Of a stretch of DNA of 43,341 nucleotides, positions 29,840-38,342 are shown in pieces (the first letter of the stretch is position 1; each line of letters begins with the position of its first letter). The notes below the pieces were generated by a model. The model ran no database searches. It was given only the letters and a program-made list of their open reading frames with translations, and was not told the origin of the DNA. The stretch comes from an uncultured Acidobacteriia bacterium. Its GTDB lineage: Bacteria > Acidobacteriota > Terriglobia > Bryobacterales > Bryobacteraceae. Position numbers and translations under genes: made by a program. The DNA is taken from NCBI GenBank assembly GCA_903907865.1, contig CAIVPR010000051.1, positions 1-43,341 on the forward strand, written 5' to 3'.

Positions 29840-32101
29840 ATGGGATTTCGTATCAAACTTTCTGCGCTAGTACTCTTGGCGGTGTGGGCGACAGCCTGCG
29901 TGCCGAACACGCCCGAAGGCCGCGCGGCCCAGCGAATTGCCAAGGGCCGAAGTCTGCGGGATCAGAAGGACTATCGCAAGGCAGCGGTCGAGTTCCGTGT
30001 GGCTGCGCAGAACATGCCGAGGGACGCGGAACCCGTGTTCGAACTCGGGATGACCTACCTGCAATCCGGGCAGGGCCAACAGGCGGCGCAAGCCTTGCAG
30101 AAGGCCGTGTCGCTCAATCCCCGGCATGCGGAAGCGCAGTACCAGCTTGCCCTGTTGAAGCTTCGGAGCGCGGAGCCGGAACTCCTCCGACAGGCGAGGC
30201 TGGTGCTGGCAGACAGGGTGGCGGACAAACCATCCGACACGGTTTCGTTGGGTCTGCTGGCGCTCACGGAGGTCAGACTCGGAGAAACAACATCCGCGCT
30301 GGTACATTTGGCCAATTACGCGCAGACAAAACACGGCGAACTGCCAGCCGTGGACCAAGGCATCGCGTTGCTGCTGGCCCACGACGACATCAAGACTGCG
30401 GTGGAGGTGGCCAGCGCCGTGGCGTCGGTCGCGCCGAACTCAGTCGACGCCGCGGTACTCCACGCGGGCGTCCTGCTGACCTCGCGGGACCGCAGGGGTG
30501 CCGACGCCGAACTGGCACGGGCACTCGCCATGTCGCCGGGCTTCGCTCCCGCGTTGCGGCTGCGTCTCCGGCTGCAAGCCTCCGATGGCGATACCGCTGG
30601 CGCGGAGAAGACCGCGATGGCGATCTCGAAGCTTCGGGATGAACAATCCTGGACGGCCTACGCGCAGATTCTGGTTGCACACGGCAAGATCGTCGAAGGT
30701 ACCGCAGAATTCCAACGCTTGCTCAACGAACACGGGGACAGGGCGGGACTGCGCGACGTCTATGCCGGCACGCTGTTGTTGGCGGGCCGCGGGCAGGAGG
30801 CCGATGCGGTGGTCGCGGACACCTTGAAGAAGTATCCGGCAGACAAGGCGGCGCTGCTCAAGCGTTTGGACCGGGCATTGGACCGGGGGGATCTGCAGTC
30901 TGCCCAACGGGACGTTCAGGCGCTCCGGGACCTCAAATTCAACTCGGCGCTCTTTCGGTTCCAGGAATCGCGCTTGGCGGGAGCGCGGAAGTTGACGTTT
31001 CGGCAAGGCGACCTGCTGGCGGAGGCCCTCAGGATGGAGCCCGGTTTTCTGTTGGCCCGTCTGCGGTTGGCACAGATCCTGATCGAGTCCGGCAGAGCTA
31101 AGAACGCCCTGCTGCTGCTGGATGCAGCCACACCCGCCGACAAGGCAACCGCTGTGTTCTTGTTTCACCGGAACAGCGCACTCCTGGCCGACAAACAGTG
31201 GGAGGATGCGCGCAGGGGGGTCGACGCGGGCTTGTCCATGGAACGTTCGCCCGGGCTTTTTTACCAGGACGCCGCGATCCGTGACCACAAAGGGGACCTG
31301 TCCGGTGCTCGGAAGTCCATTGAGGCCGGGCTCGCCCTGGTTCCGCTCGACCCATTCGGCTGGTCCCTGCTCGGTGATACGATGCGGAGCCAGGGGCAAT
31401 CGACTGCCTATCTCGCGCTGCTGCGCCAGGCTGTGGCAAGGGAGCCGCGGGCCGTCCCGTTGCAGAAACTGCTCGGTTCGAGCCTCCTCGTAATCGGAGA
31501 TCTTTCTGGTGCGCGCGCGGCCTACGAGGCCGCGAAGACGGTGGATGGCGATCCCGAGGCAGAACGCGAGATCGCAAACGTTGAGTTCCGGTCGGGAGAC
31601 CCGGAAGCGGCCGGGAAACGCTTGGCTGCTCTCGTGGAAAAGCACGATGGTGTGGATGCCCGCATTCTGATGGCGGACATCGAACTCGCCAAGGGCTCGC
31701 GGGATGGCGCGCTGGCCGACTACAAGCAGGCCCTCAACCTCGAACCCTCCAATCCCACGGTCATGAACAAGCTGGCCGAAATGATGGCGGCGAAAGGCTT
31801 TTACGACGACGCGCTTTTCTGGGGACGGAAGGCGCTTGCGGTTGCACCCGACAGTCCGGCGATCCTCGACACGATCGGGTGGACCTACTATCGCCAAGGT
31901 AAGCTCGCCGACGCCGTTGAATTCCTCGACAGGTCGCTCCGGCGGTTGGACCGTCCGGTGGCCCGCTACCACCTCGCCGCCGTGCTGATCAAGGCTGGCG
32001 ACCCGCATCGGGCGCGACTGGAGTATGCAACTGGCGTGCGGCAGGACCCACGAGCCCAAGCCCGAGCTGACGTCATCCAGCTGTTCGAAGGGAAGCGATA
32101 G
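29840..32101 (+). CDS. TPR-repeat lipoprotein (PrsT-like)
   Basis: A 753-residue outer-envelope lipoprotein. The signal ends in LLAVWATAC with C20 as the lipidation cysteine. The rest is about 20 TPR-like units, for example PVFELGMTYLQSGQGQQAAQ, ILVAHGKIVEGTAEFQRLLN and TIGWTYYRQGKLADAVEFLD. Size and layout resemble PrsT, the TPR lipoprotein of PEP-CTERM/exosortase systems; the PEP-CTERM protein at 35802-37160 fits that link, though no exosortase is in the window. I take ATG 29840 because GGAGAGG at 29822-29828 is upstream; a GTG at 29828 overlaps that site. It is convergent with cheW across a hairpin. Confidence 0.82.
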   Translation: MGFRIKLSALVLLAVWATACVPNTPEGRAAQRIAKGRSLRDQKDYRKAAVEFRVAAQNMPRDAEPVFELGMTYLQSGQGQQAAQALQKAVSLNPRHAEAQYQLALLKLRSAEPELLRQARLVLADRVADKPSDTVSLGLLALTEVRLGETTSALVHLANYAQTKHGELPAVDQGIALLLAHDDIKTAVEVASAVASVAPNSVDAAVLHAGVLLTSRDRRGADAELARALAMSPGFAPALRLRLRLQASDGDTAGAEKTAMAISKLRDEQSWTAYAQILVAHGKIVEGTAEFQRLLNEHGDRAGLRDVYAGTLLLAGRGQEADAVVADTLKKYPADKAALLKRLDRALDRGDLQSAQRDVQALRDLKFNSALFRFQESRLAGARKLTFRQGDLLAEALRMEPGFLLARLRLAQILIESGRAKNALLLLDAATPADKATAVFLFHRNSALLADKQWEDARRGVDAGLSMERSPGLFYQDAAIRDHKGDLSGARKSIEAGLALVPLDPFGWSLLGDTMRSQGQSTAYLALLRQAVAREPRAVPLQKLLGSSLLVIGDLSGARAAYEAAKTVDGDPEAEREIANVEFRSGDPEAAGKRLAALVEKHDGVDARILMADIELAKGSRDGALADYKQALNLEPSNPTVMNKLAEMMAAKGFYDDALFWGRKALAVAPDSPAILDTIGWTYYRQGKLADAVEFLDRSLRRLDRPVARYHLAAVLIKAGDPHRARLEYATGVRQDPRAQARADVIQLFEGKR

Positions 32102-32165
32102 ACGGCGCGACTGGATGGTCCGAGCTTTCCAGCCGAGCGATCGCCGTTGACTTGTTGTCAAAAGA

Positions 32166-32208
32166 CGTCCGGCGGGACGATTGGGGATACCGTTTGACCC
32201 GCCGGACG
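32166..32208. terminator. Bidirectional hairpin between convergent genes
   Basis: CGTCCGGCGGG (32166-32176) pairs perfectly with CCCGCCGGACG (32198-32208) across a 21-base loop, in the 115-base gap between the convergent TPR lipoprotein and cheW genes. Position and symmetry suggest termination in both directions; there is no T-run. Confidence 0.55.
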
Positions 32209-32216
32209 GGCCTGCA

Positions 32217-32738
32217 TTAGTGCACCAGGCTCGACAGACCGCGAAGCTCCTGCAAGGTCAGTACATCTTCGATCTTGAGGAGGATCTTCACGGAACCCTT
32301 GTATTTCGCAATTCCCAGCACGAAAGGCGTCTCGACGCCTTCGCCAAAATCCGGCGGATCTTCGATGTCGGCGGCCGAGAGGGTTAGCACCTCTGACACG
32401 CCGTCGACAATCAGGCCGATCATGGCCGATTCGCCTTCCTGGTTGACTTGCACCACGATGATGCAGGTATGCTCCGTAAACGGGGCATCGGGAAAGGCAA
32501 ACTTCAGGCGCAGGTCCACCACCGGGATGATTTTCCCTCGAAGGTTGAGCACTCCCTTCAGGTGCGAGGGGGTGCCCGGGACCGTGGTGATGTCCTGGAC
32601 TCCCATGATCTCCTTCACCTTGAGAACCGGGATGCCGAATTCTTCCTTGCCCAGTTTGAACGTCAGGTATTTTCCAGCCCTGGGGTCGGTCATGGGCGGC
32701 GCCGAGACCAGAGGCCTTTCGATTGTTTGAGCCGTCAT
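32217..32738 (-). CDS. cheW: CheW-like chemotaxis adaptor
   Basis: A 173-residue CheW-domain protein. YLTFKLGKEEFGIPVLKVKE, GTPSHLKGVLNLRGKIIPVV, IIVVQVNQEGESAMIGLIVD and GVSEVLTL match the two-barrel fold that links chemoreceptors to the CheA kinase. About 20 disordered residues precede the domain. No cheA, receptor or other chemotaxis gene is in the window, so its partner is encoded elsewhere. Confidence 0.92.
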   Translation of the reverse strand: MTAQTIERPLVSAPPMTDPRAGKYLTFKLGKEEFGIPVLKVKEIMGVQDITTVPGTPSHLKGVLNLRGKIIPVVDLRLKFAFPDAPFTEHTCIIVVQVNQEGESAMIGLIVDGVSEVLTLSAADIEDPPDFGEGVETPFVLGIAKYKGSVKILLKIEDVLTLQELRGLSSLVH

Positions 32739-32772
32739 CTGGTAGTACTATCGGCGGAATGGCCGAAGGACT

Positions 32773-33363
32773 TTAGGGTGTGGCGAGAATCTTGTTGACG
32801 AGAGCGGGATTTTTGTAGCCCGGAGCGGGCGCGTCGAAGCGGGGCAGGGCGGCGATCACGCTGGCGGGCACGCCGGGCCATGTCAGTGGCGAGTCGGATG
32901 TGGCCACCAACGCGTCGGCACGGTCCAGAAATCGCTGGCTGGAAGCCTTGAAATCCTGGACCGAGCCGTCAACTACCATGCAGCAGAAATCGGGCTTGAG
33001 GAACTGCAGTAGGCTGTTGGATTCCACGATGACATTTGGGGCTAGTCCGAGGATCTGGCGGAGTCGGGGCAGGGCGGCACCGAGATGGCCGCCGGGTGTG
33101 CGCACCCAAAATGCCCGGCGGGCTCCGGCGGCGAGAAATCGGCCGGAGTCGGTGTCGGGGGCCTCGCCGGTTTCCTGGGAAACGGCGACGGGATGCCTGG
33201 GGTCGGCGCATTCACAGGGCTCGCCGCCCTTGGAGCACACATGGTGGCCGTATTGGGTGATCTTTATGGCCGTCCAGTCGAGTTCAGGGGTGGCGCGGAT
33301 GATGCCGCAGACGACGGAGGTCTTGCCGATATTCCGGGAATGTCCTCCGACCACGACCAGCAC
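32773..33363 (-). CDS. P-loop NTPase-like protein with a Cys/His cluster, unknown function
   Basis: A 196-residue protein. LVVVGGHSRNIGKTSVV at 2-18 is a P-loop variant with longer spacing than the classic motif, of the kind seen in MobB, dethiobiotin synthase and related SIMIBI enzymes. Next comes WTAIKITQYGHHVCSKGGEPCEC with H40, H41, C43, C50 and C52, a possible metal site. NVIVESNSLLQFLKPD then CCMVVDGSVQDFKAS completes the fold. I chose the GTG at 33363, which has GGAG seven bases upstream and lies two bases after the lpxD stop, so it is coupled to lpxD. A nucleotide-dependent role is likely; substrate unknown. Confidence 0.7.
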   Translation of the reverse strand: MLVVVGGHSRNIGKTSVVCGIIRATPELDWTAIKITQYGHHVCSKGGEPCECADPRHPVAVSQETGEAPDTDSGRFLAAGARRAFWVRTPGGHLGAALPRLRQILGLAPNVIVESNSLLQFLKPDFCCMVVDGSVQDFKASSQRFLDRADALVATSDSPLTWPGVPASVIAALPRFDAPAPGYKNPALVNKILATP

Positions 33364-33365
33364 CG

Positions 33366-34361
33366 CTATGCTCCGCCCTTGCGCTTGGACAGACGCGAGA
33401 GGGTCGCGAGTTGGCTCAAGTACTGGCGCAAAGGGCGAGCGGGGGTGCCCCAAACGGGCTCGCCCGCGCGGACAATCTTGGACGTCAAGATGCCGGCACC
33501 GGAGCCGATGACGGCGCGGGATTCGATTCGCGCCTTGTCGCCCACGCCGACCTGGCCTCCGACAATCGCGTAGTCGCCGATGGTTACACCGCCCGCCAGG
33601 CCGGTCTGCGCCGCGATCACCACATGTTTCCCGATGCGGCAATTGTGCGCAATGTGGACCATGTTGTCGAGCTTGGTGCCGTCCCCGATCACCGTGGTGC
33701 CCAAGGCCGCGCGGTCGATGCAGCTGTTGGCCCCGATTTCCACATCGTCGCCGATGTCCACAGTGCCGACTTGAGGGACTTTCTGGAAACGCCCGCCGGA
33801 AAACTCAAAGCCAAAACCGTCTGCACCGATGACGCAGCCCGAGTGCAGGACGCAGCTGGAGCCGATCGAGACCCGGTCGTAGACGGTGGCGCGCGGGTGG
33901 ACTAGGCAGTCGTCCCCCACGACCGCCGAGCCGCCGATGGAGGCAGCGTGCAGGATGCGGGTGCGGGCTCCGATTCGGGTTTCGGGGCCGATGAACACGC
34001 AGGGGCCGATTTCGGCGGTGGGGTCGATCTGAGCGGAGGGGTCTATGGTCGCGGTTGGATGGATGCCCGGGATCAGCGTGGGCTGGGGGAAGATCAGCGC
34101 CAGAGCACGGGCGAAATGAGCGCGGGGCTGGGGAGATTGAAGGACGGTCTGGCCGTCGGGCGCTGTGTATTCTGGCGGTGCGACCACCGTTCCCGCTAGG
34201 GATGCGACGCCTGCCGCGAAGTACTTGGGGGAGCCGACGAAGGCGAGGTGGTCCGTGGCGGCGTCTTCCAGGGAAGCCGCCCCACCGATGACGCGACTTG
34301 GGTCACCGGAATAAATCAAACCCAGTTTGGCTGCGAGTTCTCCTGCTGTGGTGGCTGTCAA
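33366..34361 (-). CDS. lpxD: UDP-3-O-acylglucosamine N-acyltransferase LpxD
   Basis: Third step of lipid A synthesis: transfers a hydroxyacyl chain from ACP to UDP-3-O-acyl-glucosamine. The N-terminal domain ([35 protein letters not shown]) is followed by a left-handed beta-helix of hexapeptide repeats with the catalytic His segment [19 protein letters not shown] and [14 protein letters not shown]. About 331 residues from a TTG at 34361, which I prefer because it gives the family's usual N-terminus; no good ribosome site is visible, and upstream codons overlap the divergent gene. It shows the organism has a lipopolysaccharide outer membrane. Confidence 0.93.
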   Translation of the reverse strand: MTATTAGELAAKLGLIYSGDPSRVIGGAASLEDAATDHLAFVGSPKYFAAGVASLAGTVVAPPEYTAPDGQTVLQSPQPRAHFARALALIFPQPTLIPGIHPTATIDPSAQIDPTAEIGPCVFIGPETRIGARTRILHAASIGGSAVVGDDCLVHPRATVYDRVSIGSSCVLHSGCVIGADGFGFEFSGGRFQKVPQVGTVDIGDDVEIGANSCIDRAALGTTVIGDGTKLDNMVHIAHNCRIGKHVVIAAQTGLAGGVTIGDYAIVGGQVGVGDKARIESRAVIGSGAGILTSKIVRAGEPVWGTPARPLRQYLSQLATLSRLSKRKGGA

Positions 34362-34366
34362 ACTTA

Positions 34367-34393
34367 TATGATACGTTCGTAGGTGTAAGGAGG
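34367..34393 (+). promoter_or_regulatory. -10 candidate and strong ribosome site of the aldo/keto reductase gene
   Basis: TATGAT (34367-34372) is a good -10 box without a clear -35. AAGGAGG (34387-34393) lies six bases before the ATG at 34400 and fixes that start over the longer open frame beginning at 34298. Confidence 0.5.
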
Positions 34394-34399
34394 TTTTCG

Positions 34400-35281
34400 A
34401 TGTCAATAAACTCGAGACGCGAATTTCTGGCCACGGCGGCAATTGCCGCGACCGCCACCGCTGTCGCCGCGCCTGCGAAGCGCTCGGCCACGGATTTGGT
34501 GACTCTGGGCAAATCGGGCGTGAAGGTCACGCGGTTGGCACTCGGGACCGGCACGCATGGAGGCCGGGCGCAGCGGGAATTGGGACAGGAGGGCTTCACC
34601 AAACTTGTCCGGCACGCCTACGACCGCGGAATCCGCTTCTTCGAAACCTCTGAAACGTATCCGGGCATGCCGGAAATGCTGGGTATCGCGTTGAAAGGGC
34701 TGCCGCGCGGATCGTACACGCTGATGACGAAGTACGGCACGCCGCCCAAGGGTGACCCGGCCCCGGCCAAGATCGACCTCTTCCGGAAGCAACTGCAGAC
34801 GGACTACCTCGACATCCTGTTGATCCACTGCATCCGGCCAGCGTCATGGGAAGCGGACTATGCCTCGTTGAAGGACCATTTTTCCCAGGCGAAGGGAAAG
34901 AAGGCGATCCTTTCGCACGGGGCGTCGATCCACGGGTTGCCCGCGCTGCGGACGATTCCGGGCAACCAGTGGCTGGATATCGCGATGATCCGTATGAACC
35001 ACAACGGCACGCGGATGGATGTCAACAGTACGCAGGATCAGAATATTCCTGGCGATGTCGACGAAGTGGTGGCGCACACAAGGAAGGTCCACTCGCAGGG
35101 CATGGGCGTGATTTCCATGAAGCTGTGCGGCGAGGGCCAGTTCACCAGCTTCGAGGATCGCGACAAGGCGATGCGATTCGCGATGAATCTGGGGTGTGTG
35201 GACGCGGTGACGATCGGGTTTACTGCCACCGCCCAGGTGGACGAGGCCATTGACCGGATGGCGCGGGTGATGAACGCCTAG
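34400..35281 (+). CDS. Tat-exported aldo/keto reductase
   Basis: A 293-residue protein with a twin-arginine signal ([20 protein letters not shown]) and an aldo/keto reductase barrel: [53 protein letters not shown] and [12 protein letters not shown]. In the standard family the tetrad is D-Y-K-H; here Y of TYPG, K of LMTKYGT and H of LLIHC are visible. Export by Tat implies folding with cofactor in the cytoplasm. The ATG at 34400 has an ideal ribosome site. It ends in a four-base overlap with the convergent acetyltransferase gene. Confidence 0.88.
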   Translation: MSINSRREFLATAAIAATATAVAAPAKRSATDLVTLGKSGVKVTRLALGTGTHGGRAQRELGQEGFTKLVRHAYDRGIRFFETSETYPGMPEMLGIALKGLPRGSYTLMTKYGTPPKGDPAPAKIDLFRKQLQTDYLDILLIHCIRPASWEADYASLKDHFSQAKGKKAILSHGASIHGLPALRTIPGNQWLDIAMIRMNHNGTRMDVNSTQDQNIPGDVDEVVAHTRKVHSQGMGVISMKLCGEGQFTSFEDRDKAMRFAMNLGCVDAVTIGFTATAQVDEAIDRMARVMNA

Positions 35282-35796
35282 TCGGGGCGTTGCCGGGTGA
35301 ACAGGATCGAGGGCTGCGACTTGTACTCGGTCCGCAGCGTCTTGCGGTAGCCGCACTTTTCGGCGACGCGGATGGACGGGGTGTTGTCGGGGTGGATGAT
35401 GCAGCAGGTCTGCGGCCAACCGCGAGTGGTGTCAGCCCACGCGAGCGCGGCTCGGACCGCCTCGGTCGCGTAACCTTTTCCGTGCGACTGGGAAGCCAGG
35501 ACCCAGCCGATCTCCGGGCAGTCGAGGGGCGGGTGGATGTCGCGGTGGTAGTCGGCGAAGCCGATGTCCCCTATAAACAGGTTGGTTGATTTCTCCTCCA
35601 CCGCCCAGTAGCCGTAATTGAGCAGGGCCCAGTGTCCGGTGTAGCGGAGGAGGCGCGTCCAAACGTCTTCTTGGGAGAAGGGTTTGCCACCGAAGTGGCG
35701 GACGACGATGGGGTCGGCCCAGATTGCGGCCAGGGCGGGGAAGTCATCGAGCCGGTGGGGTCGGAGTCGGAGGCGCGGGGTTTCCAGTATTTCCAT
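35278..35796 (-). CDS. GNAT acetyltransferase (RimJ/RimL-like)
   Basis: A 172-residue N-acetyltransferase. LETPRLRLRPHRLDDFPALA at the N-terminus, IGWVLASQSHGKGYATEAVR with the acetyl-CoA loop Q-x-x-G-x-G/A, and NTPSIRVAEKCGYRK are typical of the RimJ/RimL group that modifies ribosomal protein or small-molecule amines. Target unknown. It follows the PEP-CTERM gene's 3' end by five bases on the same strand but is transcribed upstream of nothing else. Confidence 0.9.
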   Translation of the reverse strand: MEILETPRLRLRPHRLDDFPALAAIWADPIVVRHFGGKPFSQEDVWTRLLRYTGHWALLNYGYWAVEEKSTNLFIGDIGFADYHRDIHPPLDCPEIGWVLASQSHGKGYATEAVRAALAWADTTRGWPQTCCIIHPDNTPSIRVAEKCGYRKTLRTEYKSQPSILFTRQRPD

Positions 35797-35801
35797 CGTG
35801 A

Positions 35802-37160
35802 TCAGCGAAGTCTACGCCTGCCGAGGTAACGCGCACCGACCGCCATCGCCAGCCCGACAAGTAGTCCAGACGAAGGTTCCGGCGTGGCGGCCGCTTGGAG
35901 TTCGTACACGGTTCCGGTGAAGTCCGAAAAATACAGGGCGTTGTCGGTCGAGGTGAGGCCGAGGATGTTGTGGATCGCTGGATTCGACGCCTGAATGAAC
36001 TGGGTATACGAGTGGGTGGCGAAGCTGTAGTAGGCCATACCCGCCTCATCGTTGGGGTCTTCGCCGCCGACGAAGCCGACAAAGATTCCGTTGTTGAAGG
36101 GTGCCGGGAAGTTGGACGGGGCAAAGGCCAGGTCTGTCGGCCCCTCGAGCTCGTGCTGAACGCCGTTGCTGTCTGTGACGGGCTGAAACGCGATCACTGG
36201 TTGGATGCATCCGGTGCCGACGTTCACGCCCGGGATGCTGCCATAGGCGTATTGCACATAGCAGTTGGGGAAACCAAAATCGACCGGGGCTCCCACACCG
36301 AGCTGGCTGGCCGGAATCATGTTGAGTTCGTCCGCTTGCGGCGGCTCGTCGCCGGTTGGCACTGGTTGGGTACTGCCCGGCGGCAACTCCTCCATGCCAT
36401 TGTCCGTGAAATACATGTCGCCAGCCGCATTGAAGGCGATTCCGTAGACGTTCCGGATTCCGGTGGCAACCTGCTGAACGGCGGTTACCGCGGGCTGGGA
36501 CCCGTTGGTGTTGATCCGGATCAGGTAGAGCGAATCCCCGCTCAGATTTGCAGAGGGCGTCGAACTGAAGCCTACTCCGGTGAGGGTGACCGTGTCCGTG
36601 GAGGGTGTGGGAACGTTGTCATACTCGGAGCCTACGTTGATGACTAGATCGTAGGAGCCGGACACGCCCGGGGTGGGACGAGCGCCCATGCCGACGGTGG
36701 AGTGGTACCAGTTGGTGGTCGGGTAGTTCATGCGCAGGCTTGCGACAGCGGTCATTGCCGAAGAGGGCGTGGCTCCGGGCTGCAGGATGGTGATTGTATC
36801 TTTTCCCTGGTAGATGCCGTAGGTTCCGACCGCAATCTGATTGCCCAGTTGAACGGACCCGGTGAACATTCCCGTAATGCTCGAACCGTCGTAGGTCGAA
36901 CCGTAAACGGACGAGCCAAGGGTCCCCGATGGGCTCATGTATAGGAGCTGCGGTTGCGTGGAGCCGTAGTGCGGGCTGTTGGAAATCAACGCGGAGCCGT
37001 CGGGGGCCAGGGTGATGTCAGTGAAAAGGCCCGCGCCCGTGGCCAGTGTGGTCAGGTTGAAGAGTGTCGGATCGACCGCGGATGAGTTGATGATGCCGGC
37101 ATTCGCCGCGACCGTCGCCGACAGGACGGCCAGGAGACAGGACATCGGCGAGCTTTTCAT
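35802..37160 (-). CDS. PEP-CTERM surface protein, beta-propeller-like
   Basis: A 452-residue exported protein. A signal peptide (MSCLLAVLSATVAANA) is followed by a glucose/sorbosone-dehydrogenase-like propeller: LFTDITLAPDGSALIS, NVYGIAFNAAGDMYFTDNGM, DELNMIPASQLG and GPTDLAFAP. The C-terminus is a PEP-CTERM sorting signal: TPEPSSG (PEP at about 427-429), a hydrophobic helix and an RRRLR tail. Exosortase should cut this tail and hand the protein to the cell surface or exopolysaccharide. No exosortase gene lies in the window. Confidence 0.88.
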   Translation of the reverse strand: MKSSPMSCLLAVLSATVAANAGIINSSAVDPTLFNLTTLATGAGLFTDITLAPDGSALISNSPHYGSTQPQLLYMSPSGTLGSSVYGSTYDGSSITGMFTGSVQLGNQIAVGTYGIYQGKDTITILQPGATPSSAMTAVASLRMNYPTTNWYHSTVGMGARPTPGVSGSYDLVINVGSEYDNVPTPSTDTVTLTGVGFSSTPSANLSGDSLYLIRINTNGSQPAVTAVQQVATGIRNVYGIAFNAAGDMYFTDNGMEELPPGSTQPVPTGDEPPQADELNMIPASQLGVGAPVDFGFPNCYVQYAYGSIPGVNVGTGCIQPVIAFQPVTDSNGVQHELEGPTDLAFAPSNFPAPFNNGIFVGFVGGEDPNDEAGMAYYSFATHSYTQFIQASNPAIHNILGLTSTDNALYFSDFTGTVYELQAAATPEPSSGLLVGLAMAVGARYLGRRRLR

Positions 37161-37175
37161 GAATAGGATTGTATG

Positions 37176-37589
37176 CTATGCGGGGGGCTGGTGCAATTGG
37201 GGTTGGTCGTCGGGGAGGCCGTTGGCGATGCGGGTGATCCCGTCTTTCATCGAGACGACGTTGAAGTTGATCAGGAGGCCCAAACGCTTGTCGGTAAGCT
37301 TCAAGTATGTTAAGAGCTGTTTCTTGTGGACTGGAGCGATGGATTCCACCGATTTGACTTCGACGATTATGCGGTTTTCGACAATCAGGTCCGCACGGAA
37401 TCCGGTTTCCACAGTAATCTCTTCATAGGTGACAGGGATCAGGGGTTGGCGGATGATTGTCAGCCCCCGCTTGGTCAACTCGTGGACCAGAATCGTCTCG
37501 TAGGCTGATTCGAGTAGGCCCGGGCCGAGGCGGGTATGGATGTGGTACGCCGCGTCCATGATCGCACCTGTGATGGCGTTGTCTGTCAT
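37176..37589 (-). CDS. GxxExxY protein (PDDEXK-like)
   Basis: A 137-residue protein of the GxxExxY family. The naming motif is GLLESAY at residues 24-30, followed by GFRADLIVENRIIVEVKS, which has the D-x(n)-E-x-K pattern of PDDEXK nuclease folds, and HKKQLLTYLKLTDKRLGLLINF. Function is not established. I chose the ATG at 37589. The gene is preceded by a cluster of short direct and inverted repeats (37617-37720), an arrangement I have the impression is common for this family. Confidence 0.88.
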   Translation of the reverse strand: MTDNAITGAIMDAAYHIHTRLGPGLLESAYETILVHELTKRGLTIIRQPLIPVTYEEITVETGFRADLIVENRIIVEVKSVESIAPVHKKQLLTYLKLTDKRLGLLINFNVVSMKDGITRIANGLPDDQPQLHQPPA

Positions 37590-37616
37590 GGAAGGGTTGT
37601 CAATGAGGTTCCCGCA

Positions 37617-37720
37617 GGGTACGCAGAGTAAGGGCACGCAGAGTACGCAGTAAGAACTAAAACCCTTGGGAGGTCAGGTTCGTACTGTGAACTCTGCGTG
37701 AACTCCGTGTACTCTGTGAG
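37617..37720. repeat. Direct and inverted CGCAGAGTA-type repeats
   Basis: Two copies of CGCAGAGTA (about 37622 and 37637) are followed, after a 38-base spacer, by their inverted counterparts (ACTCTGCGTG, GTACTCTGTG near 37689-37720). The whole can fold as a long imperfect hairpin between the GxxExxY gene and the GMC subunit gene. Confidence 0.65.
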
Positions 37721-37732
37721 AACCCTTGTTCC

Positions 37733-38338
37733 TTATCCCTCGTTGGCGAACGGACTCCGCTTCATCACGTAATCCACCGCCTCTTTCGGCACGCTGAACT
37801 CGCTCATGGCTCCGTTGCCCATGAAGCCGACGTCCTTCACCCCGACCGGGCTGGTGTAGTAGGCGTCCACCACCATGTTGCGGGTCCAAGTCCAGAACTG
37901 GACTCCGCCCGCCACTTCCACGGACCGATTCGCCCGGTAGGACAATTTGTCCAGCAGTTCCGTCTGCTGAGCCGGTTTCGCGGCCAGGAAATCAGCCCCG
38001 TACTTCTTCGTCATATAGAGGTCCAGCCAGATGAAGCCGCCGCTGAAGATCGCGGCAAGTTCCGTGTTGTGGCTGGAGAGGAAGTCGATGTACTCGGCGG
38101 CCCCGGATTCAGTCGCTCCGGGGACAATCAACTCCGCCAAGTGCCGCAACGTGGCGAACTGGTGTTTGGTGAACGCCTTGGGCACGAAGTTCGGGCCACC
38201 GGAGAGCGACTTCGCGTCGGCCAGCGCGATATGAACGTGCTGCGCCAAGGCCGGTTCCAGCACTCCCACACCGGCAGTCGTGAGCACCATCGACTGTCCG
38301 ACGATGCGGAATAGTTCTCGACGGGATACGTCGTGCAT
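37733..38338 (-). CDS. Gluconate 2-dehydrogenase subunit 3-like protein
   Basis: A 201-residue small subunit of a periplasmic GMC dehydrogenase. It has a Tat-type signal (SRRELFRIVGQSM) and the conserved blocks FTKHQFATLRHLAELIVPGA, AAEYIDFL and VEVAGGVQFWTWTRNMVVDA. These proteins help export the FAD subunit, which lacks its own signal, through the Tat pathway. The start lies four bases after the GMC gene stop, so the two are one transcript. Confidence 0.88.
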   Translation of the reverse strand: MHDVSRRELFRIVGQSMVLTTAGVGVLEPALAQHVHIALADAKSLSGGPNFVPKAFTKHQFATLRHLAELIVPGATESGAAEYIDFLSSHNTELAAIFSGGFIWLDLYMTKKYGADFLAAKPAQQTELLDKLSYRANRSVEVAGGVQFWTWTRNMVVDAYYTSPVGVKDVGFMGNGAMSEFSVPKEAVDYVMKRSPFANEG

Positions 38339-38342
38339 TTGC

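Noticed and set aside
30440-32161. 573-codon minus-strand frame opposite the TPR lipoprotein
   Set aside because: Antisense to clear TPR repeats with lipobox; no own ribosome site or motifs.
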